Shown: positions 1 through 6,164 of the stretch, piece after piece
How the letters are laid out: every line of letters begins with the position of its first letter
How positions within the stretch are numbered: position 1 is the stretch's first letter
Origin: Clostridia bacterium
GTDB taxonomy: Bacteria; Bacillota; Clostridia; Oscillospirales; Acutalibacteraceae
Direction of reading: 5' to 3'
Length of the DNA stretch: 6,325 nt
NCBI GenBank assembly: GCA_900769375.1
Contig: CAAGGN010000256.1
Span: 1-6,325 of the forward strand
The notes under the pieces: model-generated
Seen by the model: only the letters and a program-made list of their open reading frames with translations
Databases searched by the model: none
What the model was told of the DNA's origin: nothing
Translations under genes and position numbers: made by a program

Positions 1-933
1 ACAGTAGAGAGAGAAGGATAAAGCGATATAATATGGTTCAATTATATTATAAAGACGCAAAAACTGATCATAAGCGGAATTAAACAACTGTCCCAGTTTA
101 TAAGAAAATCCCGTAGTAACATGGTTGATAAGAGTGGAAACCATATCGTACACCATATTGTAAATAGCGTATATACTTACGATTCTTAAATCGCAAAAAA
201 TCGTAAGTATCAACACGTCGGTATTATTGAAAACAAGCTGAGAGATTTGATGAATAAGCACCGAATTCTTCTGCGATATGACGGTGTCATCACCCTTCGC
301 TTTCAAATCTATCCACTTATAATGCCTTCTAATATACCAAGCAAAGTATGCCGCCTGCACCATATTAAACACAAAATATGCCACTTGAAGCGAAATTACG
401 TTAAATCCGCTTACAATCAAAACCACCTTGCAAATGCTTGTAGCAATATTCACAAACGTGGTCATATTGGTAATTACATACTGCTTACCTTCGGCCTGCA
501 AAAGAATCTTATATTTCCCCTGGAAAAAGAACATTAGGGCGTTTCCAAGGCCGTTAAGCAAAATTACCAATATAACCGTTAATGGAGGTATTTCCGATTT
601 AACCGCTATGGGATAAATTATTGACATTGCAAAAACGGAAATAACATAAAACATTCCCGTTTTCTTATAATGGCTATTTGTGACAGAAAGTATAGAATTG
701 ATTTTATCCTTATCACCGATAGCCACGGGGCCGTACAAGGCCTGCAAAGATGCGCCACCTATTCCCGCCTCCAAAAGCCCCAGATACACGAAAATCTGTT
801 GAACAGATGATAGCATTCCGTTAACTTCAGAGCCAAAGCTTACTATTCGAAGCCGAGGCAAACATAAACCGATGGCTATTGTTACAATCTGTCCAAAAAC
901 ACCGAACAAAATATTGTAAATGCTTTTTTTCAT
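1..933 (-). CDS. Wzx-type polysaccharide flippase (MOP superfamily), C-terminus cut by window edge
   Basis: The minus strand is open from an ATG at 933 to base 1 (311 codons, no stop), so this is the N-terminal two thirds or so of a protein usually about 450-500 residues long. The translation is strongly hydrophobic, with likely membrane segments near residues 8-26, 44-66, 93-112, 117-138, 155-178, 180-200, 237-262 and from about 297. It begins MKKSIYNILFGVFGQ and carries a VNGMLSS segment near residue 37, a pattern familiar from Bacillota polysaccharide biosynthesis proteins. Such proteins flip undecaprenyl-linked repeat units across the cytoplasmic membrane. The start lies 4 bases after the stop of the upstream glycosyltransferase; its only ribosome site is a weak purine-rich run (AGAAGAGAAG) inside that gene's last codons, so translational coupling is likely. 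The substrate cannot be read from the sequence. Family call is firm; assignment as this locus's flippase is inference from context. Confidence 0.88.
   Translation of the reverse strand, partial: MKKSIYNILFGVFGQIVTIAIGLCLPRLRIVSFGSEVNGMLSSVQQIFVYLGLLEAGIGGASLQALYGPVAIGDKDKINSILSVTNSHYKKTGMFYVISVFAMSIIYPIAVKSEIPPLTVILVILLNGLGNALMFFFQGKYKILLQAEGKQYVITNMTTFVNIATSICKVVLIVSGFNVISLQVAYFVFNMVQAAYFAWYIRRHYKWIDLKAKGDDTVISQKNSVLIHQISQLVFNNTDVLILTIFCDLRIVSIYAIYNMVYDMVSTLINHVTTGFSYKLGQLFNSAYDQFLRLYNIIEPYYIALSFSLYC
173..210. repeat. Perfect 12-bp inverted repeat inside the flippase gene
   Basis: ATACTTACGATT at 173-184 is matched exactly by its reverse complement AATCGTAAGTAT at 199-210, with a 14-base spacer. 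The stem could form a hairpin in mRNA or DNA. It lies within codons for residues around 242-253 of the flippase (the LTIFCDLRIVS region), which reads normally through it. It has no T-tract or GC-rich stem like an intrinsic terminator, so a regulatory role is unproven and it may be chance. Confidence 0.6.
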
Positions 934-937
934 TAAA

Positions 938-1906
938 TTATCTTCTCTTCTTCAATTTTCTTACAAAATTCAATAGGTTTAATTTATACAAGCAGTAATA
1001 CACTCGGATTTTTAAGGTTATAGCATTGATTTCCTTAAGCTCGTTAAAGCATTCGGAAACAGTGTCATCGTTACCGCACAAGAGTGAAACCATAAATCTA
1101 TCTTTCCGATTTCTTGCAAGATAAAGTTTTTCAAAATATTCTCTATCGGGCATATTCATCTGATCAAGGGTAGCAAGAACCGATTCTTCTTGCCCCTTAA
1201 GAGCTATGACTTTTTTGTTATGATCGAGAGTTCCCGAATAACTATCTTTTCTAACTGTATATTGACCTAAAGGTTTTTCTATATATCCCTGCAAATCGTG
1301 ATACAAAAAGGGCATCTGCACTTGATAGTTCTCGCCATATCTTGAAATATGAATACTTCTGGAAGGATTAACTTCATCAAAATGCTTTGCGCTCATCATA
1401 TAGGAAATAGCGGTGTAATTTATATTGCGGCTCATAAGTATATCAACGAATGCTTCCTTGGGCTCATTTCTTGGTTGCATCTTCATAATATTTATGATAT
1501 TACCTGTTTCTTCTTCCACCATACGAAGTTGGCAATAAACAATTCCTTTTTCAGGATTTTCCAAAAGGAAAGTAACCATTTCCTCTACGTAGGTGGGGTC
1601 TATATAATCATCGCTATCGCAACCGAAAAAATATTCGCCCTTCATTTCCTGAAATGCCTTTTGCTTCAGCATACAGGTACTCTGATTTTCATCGTAATGA
1701 ATAATATTAACTATAATACCCTTATCTTCAAGTTTTTTCCTATATGACTCAGCGATTTGGAGGGTTTTATCCTCGGAACCATTATCGAAAAATATGAGTT
1801 CGATATTATTATAGGTTTGAGATAAAATTGCCTCAAAATAGTTGGAAACAAATCTTTCGCCGTTATAACAATAGGTTATCATACTTACAAGCGGCTTTTT
1901 ATCCAT
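938..1906 (-). CDS. GT2 family glycosyltransferase (GT-A fold)
   Basis: This 322-residue protein is probably a cytoplasmic, membrane-associated enzyme that adds one sugar to a lipid-linked repeat unit. The N-terminus PLVSMITYCYNGERFV is the usual GT2 nucleotide-binding beta strand, followed by SQTYNNIELIFFDNGSEDKT (residues 29-48), matching the family pattern S.QTY..IE.I..DNGS.D.T. The metal-binding DxD-type motif is CDSDDYID at 96-103. A GENYQVQMPFLY segment at 191-202 sits where related enzymes carry their acceptor or catalytic-base region. The last 25 or so residues are basic and hydrophobic (ending VRKLKKRR), consistent with peripheral membrane binding. The ATG overlaps the upstream stop in TAATG and has a strong AAAGGAG site 8 bases away, which fixes the start. 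Donor and acceptor sugars cannot be predicted. The length is normal and no frame damage is seen. Confidence 0.93.
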   Translation of the reverse strand: MDKKPLVSMITYCYNGERFVSNYFEAILSQTYNNIELIFFDNGSEDKTLQIAESYRKKLEDKGIIVNIIHYDENQSTCMLKQKAFQEMKGEYFFGCDSDDYIDPTYVEEMVTFLLENPEKGIVYCQLRMVEEETGNIINIMKMQPRNEPKEAFVDILMSRNINYTAISYMMSAKHFDEVNPSRSIHISRYGENYQVQMPFLYHDLQGYIEKPLGQYTVRKDSYSGTLDHNKKVIALKGQEESVLATLDQMNMPDREYFEKLYLARNRKDRFMVSLLCGNDDTVSECFNELKEINAITLKIRVYYCLYKLNLLNFVRKLKKRR

Positions 1907-1921
1907 TATATTTTCTCCTTT
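1904..1921 (-). promoter_or_regulatory. Strong ribosome binding site with TAATG stop-start overlap
   Basis: On the minus strand AAAGGAG (1921-1915) lies 8 bases before the ATG at 1906. The TAA of the upstream fusion gene (1908-1906) shares its last A with that ATG. The arrangement fixes the start of the glycosyltransferase and suggests translational coupling, so the two products are probably made in linked amounts. Confidence 0.85.
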
Positions 1922-4281
1922 ATAGAAATTAAGAACATTCTTAGCTTCATTTTAACGAAATTGATTTTCCCTTTGATTTTTCTCACGGGAGAACTCTTAT
2001 ACCAATTTTTATAAAGATATGCTATATCGACCTTATTGATCGCGTCGAAGAACATTGCCCTTTTGGCATTTGCCTTAACGGAATGAGATATTGCGCTTTG
2101 ACTGGCCAGCGCTTTCTCTGAATCAACCACCTTACAGAAAACCTCGCCTTTAGCTTCTACTTCATCCCAGAAAATTTGACCTGTTTTAGAATTAAGCAAT
2201 ACCAAAGATAAACCTTCATCCGTATCCTTAATTTCGGGACAAACCTTATGAGGAGCCCAGCAATCCGCCAAGGTTATATCGGCAGAGCTTCCATCTTCTT
2301 TGGCTTTACAAGCGTGGCAAGAGGGGCGCAGTATCGTATTATCCAAAAAGAGTTTCAAATACCAATCTTCTTCCAGAGTTTTTCTATAAGTTCTTTTTTC
2401 ATCGCTAATTCTCATAGAAAAATAATGCCAACCATATTTCTTATCCCTAAAAGAAACAGAAGGTTTATCAGAACTGCTCTTGAACACCAGATATTCCTCA
2501 AAAACTTTGGGAGAAGGAACGCCGTGACAAATCAAATCTTGGGTTATAAGCTCGGGATATATTTTATCACCCAAAAAGGCATACAAACCCTTAATTTGAC
2601 AAGGAGTGCCCGAAAACAGAACTTTAACTCCGCTATCCAAAAGTTCTTTGGCTTTTTTGAAACTTTCACCTATATCACTCTGGACATATTTGGAGCCCTT
2701 AAACTTACCCAGTTCCTCCAATGTTTGAGCAAAGGAGTGCTTTGCCTTGCCATTTTCAATGCAAACACCGAAAACCACTCCGCCTTGGGATATTACCCTT
2801 TCTGCCAGATGATAAAAGATTCCGCCCGATGAACTGTTTTTTCTAATATCAGGTTTATTGCTATAAGCCACCAGACATTTTTCGCCAACACTTCTTTTCG
2901 GTGAAGTCATATTAACTGCAGGGCATATATTTTCACATTTTTTACAGTGAATACATTTTTCCAAATCTATGGAAGGATAGCTAAAACCTTCGCTATCTCT
3001 CGCCATGGTTATACAGTTAACGGGACAAACATTACTGCAAGCTGTACAGCCGCAACAATCCCACTTATTTTCTAAAACTAAAGTTTTAACCGAGGGCGCT
3101 TGTTCCTTATTTTCACTTTGGAAGGCATTTTGGATGAACTCAATGGCCTCCGCCCTTTTCTCTAAAAGGATATTATCACAATTTGTGAAATCAGCGCCGA
3201 AAATATTTTCGCCCGTTACACTACCGTATTCCCTTCCTTCTAACCCAAAGGTTTTAAGCAGGGTTTCCATACGGGAATTCATTGATTTTCCGCTCTCAAT
3301 ACGCGGGAAGGAAACAAAATCCGTATGCATAATAATTGAAAATACCGTGCCGTGAAACGAATCGGTGCAAACAAGTTTTGCATTATTTATAAGATAAATA
3401 AATTCCTCGGGTGAGGTAGCATAATACTCCAAGTCAAGAACATCGAAGAGATTAATAATCTTAAGCTCTTGTTCTTTTGCAATTTTCTCAATAAACTTAT
3501 CATATTTTTTATTTCTGTCGCCCAAAAAATACGTAAGAATATATGGCTTATCGGTATCAAACTGCGGTTTTTTGGCAATAGATAACCATTTGTCTTTTGT
3601 AAGACACATAGTGGGGTCGCAAAGTACTGTTGCTTCCCTGCCGCAAAGCTCTTTTATTATCTCTCTTCCCTTTTCTTCTCTTACGGAAAGATGAGGGATT
3701 TCAGAAAGCCATTTTTTATAATCTTCTTTTAAACCATCCGGAATAGTACCTATACCAAAGCTTGGAGAAAAGGTTATACGCTTATGCTCGGGAGCAAACT
3801 GTAGGAAGTTTATAGAAGAAAATGTGCCGCCGACGGGATTCCAAACCTGATCGCTACCCGATATATAATAATCGTATTTTTCTTCTTGTTCGCGAGTCCA
3901 AGGTTTATTTATATCAAGAACCTCATTAGACCAAGAAATATGTTTGCAATAAAATTCGGCAAATGCTTCTTTTCTGAGCGCTTTTGCTTTTGCTAAATCT
4001 TGACTATTTCTGCGGCACTTAAGAACAGTTTTAATTATTCCTTTGCCTGAATTTTTTATATTATATCTGTAATTAAGTTGATTAGATAAATACAATTTGA
4101 TATATGCGGGAGATAATTTATTCACCTTGTTATAAGATGGATAAAAAGCGCCGAATTTGGTATCGTTTTTTATAGTTTCAGCTTCATGGCCAATTTCTTT
4201 TATGACTTCCTGAACGGCATAATTTTGCAAAACATTACCATAATTTTCTACGCCGGTCAAGGTAACAATACCAACCTTCAT
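1906..4281 (-). CDS. Fusion: polysaccharide pyruvyl transferase + 2x[4Fe-4S] ferredoxin + FrhB-like domain
   Basis: A 791-residue protein with three modules. Residues about 1-390 are a polysaccharide pyruvyl transferase domain: NYGNVLQNYA at 13-22, SGSDQVWNP at 141-149, CDPT at 221-224, DSFHGT at 307-312. That family moves pyruvate from phosphoenolpyruvate to a sugar as a ketal, though some members act otherwise. Residues about 400-456 are a two-cluster ferredoxin: C409, C412, C415, C419-P and C443, C446, C449, C453-P. Residues about 468-740 resemble the coenzyme F420 hydrogenase/dehydrogenase beta subunit (FrhB): NSSSGGIF at 482-489, FSGTPCQ at 556-562, CHGVPSP at 585-591, and a late cysteine set C655, C658, C674. 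The tail is very basic. In many genomes these halves are separate neighbouring genes; here one uninterrupted frame carries both. The FrhB reaction is unknown; a flavin/Fe-S redox role is inferred, and F420 use should not be assumed. The start has AAAGGA 9 bases upstream. Confidence 0.92.
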   Translation of the reverse strand: MKVGIVTLTGVENYGNVLQNYAVQEVIKEIGHEAETIKNDTKFGAFYPSYNKVNKLSPAYIKLYLSNQLNYRYNIKNSGKGIIKTVLKCRRNSQDLAKAKALRKEAFAEFYCKHISWSNEVLDINKPWTREQEEKYDYYISGSDQVWNPVGGTFSSINFLQFAPEHKRITFSPSFGIGTIPDGLKEDYKKWLSEIPHLSVREEKGREIIKELCGREATVLCDPTMCLTKDKWLSIAKKPQFDTDKPYILTYFLGDRNKKYDKFIEKIAKEQELKIINLFDVLDLEYYATSPEEFIYLINNAKLVCTDSFHGTVFSIIMHTDFVSFPRIESGKSMNSRMETLLKTFGLEGREYGSVTGENIFGADFTNCDNILLEKRAEAIEFIQNAFQSENKEQAPSVKTLVLENKWDCCGCTACSNVCPVNCITMARDSEGFSYPSIDLEKCIHCKKCENICPAVNMTSPKRSVGEKCLVAYSNKPDIRKNSSSGGIFYHLAERVISQGGVVFGVCIENGKAKHSFAQTLEELGKFKGSKYVQSDIGESFKKAKELLDSGVKVLFSGTPCQIKGLYAFLGDKIYPELITQDLICHGVPSPKVFEEYLVFKSSSDKPSVSFRDKKYGWHYFSMRISDEKRTYRKTLEEDWYLKLFLDNTILRPSCHACKAKEDGSSADITLADCWAPHKVCPEIKDTDEGLSLVLLNSKTGQIFWDEVEAKGEVFCKVVDSEKALASQSAISHSVKANAKRAMFFDAINKVDIAYLYKNWYKSSPVRKIKGKINFVKMKLRMFLISIKEKI

Positions 4282-4290
4282 GCCTTCACT

Positions 4291-4296
4291 TCCTTT
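4291..4296 (-). promoter_or_regulatory. Ribosome binding site of the fusion gene
   Basis: AAAGGA on the minus strand lies 9 bases before the ATG at 4281, inside the 34-base gap after glf. It supports that start, as does the family-typical N-terminus MKVGIVTLTG. The gap shows no terminator or promoter-like sequence. Confidence 0.7.
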
Positions 4297-4315
4297 AGAA
4301 TAAATTTATTACTTT

Positions 4316-5434
4316 TTATGCCAATTCATTATCACACAGATTAAGAGCCGCTTCAATGACCGTATCCATATCATAATATTTATATTCGCCTAATCTTCCG
4401 CCAAATATCACATTCTTTTCCATCTCGGCAAGCTTTTTATATTTAATATAAAGCTCAGAATTTTCAGTATCATTGACAGGATAATACGGTTCATCGCCAA
4501 CCTTCCATTCGGAACTGTATTCTCGGCTGATAACCGTTTTCGGCAATTCATTTCCGTTTTCGTCCTTACCAAATTCAAACCATTTATGTTCGATTATTCT
4601 GGTGAACGGTGTTTCATTATCTGTATAATTCACAGCTGCATTTCCCTGAAAATTAGGCATATCCAAAACCTCGTTTTCAAACCTTACAGAACGGTATTTT
4701 AAAGCGCCCAACTTATAATCAAAATATTCATCAATGGTGCCCGTATAAATAATTTTATCTGCAACTGTTGAAAGTTCGGCTTTTTCCTTTAAAAAGTCGC
4801 AATTGAGCTTGACCTCTATACCATCAAGCATATTTTCAACCATTTTCGTGTAACCGCCCACAGGAATTCCCTGATACAAAGCGTTAAAATAGTTGTTATC
4901 GAATGTAAACCTTACAGGTAAACGCTTTATTATAAAGGCGGGCAGTTCTTTACAAGGCCTACCCCACTGTTTTTCGGTGTAACCCTTAACAAGTTTTTTG
5001 TAAATATCCACTCCCACCAAGTTTATGGCCTGTTCCTCTAAATTCTTAGGTTCTTCGATTTTAAACTGTTCTTTTTGCTCAGCAATTTTTTCCTTGGCTT
5101 CCTCTGGAGTCACCACACCCCACATTTTATTAAAGGTATACATATTAAAAGGTAAGGAATATAGTTCACCCTTATAATTTGCAACGGGCGAGTTTGTACA
5201 TCTATTAAACTGCGCAAACATATTAACAAAATCCCAAACCCTTTTATTATTTGTATGGAATATATGAGCGCCGTATTTATGAACGTTTATGCCTTCGATT
5301 TTTTCGGTATAAACATTTCCCGCAATATGCGAACGTCTATCCACTACCAAAACCTTCTTGCCGTGGTCTTTTGCCACGCGCGCAAAAACTGCTCCATATA
5401 AACCTGCACCAACGATCAAATAATCGTATTTCAT
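4316..5434 (-). CDS. glf: UDP-galactopyranose mutase
   Basis: The enzyme interconverts UDP-galactopyranose and UDP-galactofuranose in the cytoplasm with reduced FAD, supplying the donor for galactofuranosyltransferases. At 372 residues it is of normal bacterial length. The FAD-binding GAGLYGA is at 9-15 with the acidic end of the second strand near VVDRR (30-34). Family signatures follow in order: KYGAHIFHT (53-61), GYTEKQWG (151-158), RLPVRFTFDNNYF (171-183), YQGIPVGGYT (187-196), EHKWFEFG (282-289), SREYSSEW (303-310) and GRLGEYKYYDMD (346-357). These contain the arginines (about R171, R304, R347) and tyrosines that by alignment to characterised mutases contact the UDP-sugar. All key motifs look intact, so it should be active. 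AGAGG 7 bases before the ATG supports the start. It lies 16 bases downstream of a galactofuranosyltransferase-like gene, which fits a Galf-containing glycan. Confidence 0.97.
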   Translation of the reverse strand: MKYDYLIVGAGLYGAVFARVAKDHGKKVLVVDRRSHIAGNVYTEKIEGINVHKYGAHIFHTNNKRVWDFVNMFAQFNRCTNSPVANYKGELYSLPFNMYTFNKMWGVVTPEEAKEKIAEQKEQFKIEEPKNLEEQAINLVGVDIYKKLVKGYTEKQWGRPCKELPAFIIKRLPVRFTFDNNYFNALYQGIPVGGYTKMVENMLDGIEVKLNCDFLKEKAELSTVADKIIYTGTIDEYFDYKLGALKYRSVRFENEVLDMPNFQGNAAVNYTDNETPFTRIIEHKWFEFGKDENGNELPKTVISREYSSEWKVGDEPYYPVNDTENSELYIKYKKLAEMEKNVIFGGRLGEYKYYDMDTVIEAALNLCDNELA

Positions 5435-5441
5435 ATTTTTA

Positions 5442-5446
5442 CCTCT
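5442..5446 (-). promoter_or_regulatory. Ribosome binding site of glf
   Basis: AGAGG on the minus strand, 7 bases before the glf ATG at 5434, lies in the 16-base gap after the upstream glycosyltransferase stop. It confirms the start, which also places the FAD-binding GxGxxG motif at the expected distance from the N-terminus. Confidence 0.75.
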
Positions 5447-5450
5447 AAAT

Positions 5451-6158
5451 TTATTTAGAAAGATCTATTTTGCGGCTTAAATCACCACGTAACCCATCGC
5501 AAATTCCACGGGTCGCCGTTTTAATCTTAGCCCATTTCCCATCATCCGCAAGTATGCAGCCAATATATGTCCGCGTTATACATTTAATAACTCCCGCGAG
5601 ACCGTGATATCTCTTGGTAAAGTAAACGGTATTTCGCGCAGAACAATATGTTTTCCATAAAGGCACGTTGCTTACTACGAATTTCCTCCATAAGAACTTT
5701 TTGCTCTTAACTACCATCGTCGGATGAAAATATATAGAATCGATTACTGTATACAATTTCGCACCATTGCTTTTAGCGCGAAGCATATATTCTGTTTCGT
5801 CGCCATAAACGAAGAACTCTTTAATTGGAAACCCCATTTTTTTAGCCAATTCAGAAGGGACAAAAGTACCATTAAAGGGGCTAACCAAATCCTCCAAAAG
5901 TCCTTTTTTTGCATTTTCAATAACCTTTTTGCCATCAAACTCTCTATTCAAACTAAAACTGAGTTTTAAAGTTTCCGGCTCGCACACTACCAAAGAATTC
6001 AAAATGCAAATCTCTCTATCCATAGATTCCCATTTTTTCACGATGGTGGATAGCGTATCATTGTTAACGGCATAACCATCATCATCCATAAGCCACAATG
6101 CATCATAATCCTTTTCTGCTGCCATTTTCATTCCATTATGGAACCCGCCGGAACCGCC
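5451..6158 (-). CDS. GT2 glycosyltransferase, galactofuranosyltransferase-like, N-terminus missing
   Basis: An ATG at 6131 would give 226 residues, but it has no clear ribosome site, and the in-frame codons just upstream encode GGSGGFHNG, part of the conserved N-x-GG-x-GGF block of this subfamily. The gene is therefore 5'-truncated, not short. About 235 residues remain; the usual first 60-80, with the nucleotide-binding strand and DNxSxD motif, are lost. Counting from the 6131 ATG, visible motifs are WLMDDDG (13-19, the metal-binding DxD), SPFNGTFVP (84-92), FFVYGDETEYMLRA (106-119, with the presumed acidic catalytic base) and YFHP (134-137). The C-terminal ARNTVYF and DGLRGDL segments are typical of GlfT2/rhamnosyltransferase-like enzymes. 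Position directly before glf supports, but does not prove, use of UDP-galactofuranose. As present in this sequence the product would be inactive. The likeliest cause of the truncation is a chimeric join rather than natural decay. Confidence 0.85.
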   Translation of the reverse strand, partial: GGSGGFHNGMKMAAEKDYDALWLMDDDGYAVNNDTLSTIVKKWESMDREICILNSLVVCEPETLKLSFSLNREFDGKKVIENAKKGLLEDLVSPFNGTFVPSELAKKMGFPIKEFFVYGDETEYMLRAKSNGAKLYTVIDSIYFHPTMVVKSKKFLWRKFVVSNVPLWKTYCSARNTVYFTKRYHGLAGVIKCITRTYIGCILADDGKWAKIKTATRGICDGLRGDLSRKIDLSK

Positions 6159-6164
6159 GTTTGA
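6154..6164. other. Junction between polysaccharide operon and htpG fragment (probable chimera)
   Basis: The minus-strand glycosyltransferase matches its family up to the GGSGG codons ending at 6158. The next codons (AAC, then TCA where the family normally has N) fit it less well. The plus-strand HtpG match R-L-T-D-S starts at 6158. The two homologies thus abut or overlap by only a few bases around CGCCG. GC content changes sharply here, and both genes are cut at the same place in opposite directions. An imperfect direct repeat (ggaacccgcc at 6140-6149, ggaaccgcc at 6150-6158), which encodes the GGSGGF block, lies at the join. Confidence 0.8.

Noticed and set aside
185..210. Inverted repeat considered as an intrinsic terminator
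   Set aside because: The stem is AT-rich, no U-tract follows it in the direction of transcription, and the flippase frame continues through it.
247..616. Two small plus-strand ORFs (96 and 62 codons)
   Set aside because: They are antisense to the flippase frame, show no recognisable motif and overlap each other in different frames.
1349..1747. 132-codon plus-strand ORF opposite the second glycosyltransferase
   Set aside because: It is antisense to the DxD-containing glycosyltransferase and has no family motif or ribosome site that I can see.
2248..2832. 194-codon plus-strand ORF opposite the FrhB-like region
   Set aside because: It lies wholly antisense to a gene with clear conserved cysteine and glycine motifs; its own translation shows no recognisable domain.
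3005..3355. 116-codon plus-strand ORF opposite the fusion gene
   Set aside because: It is a shadow of the ferredoxin/pyruvyl transferase linker region; the minus strand carries the conserved sequence.
4282..4315. Gap between glf and the fusion gene considered as a promoter or terminator site
   Set aside because: It is only 34 bases, holds a ribosome binding site and shows no hairpin or clear -10/-35 pair; read-through transcription is more likely.
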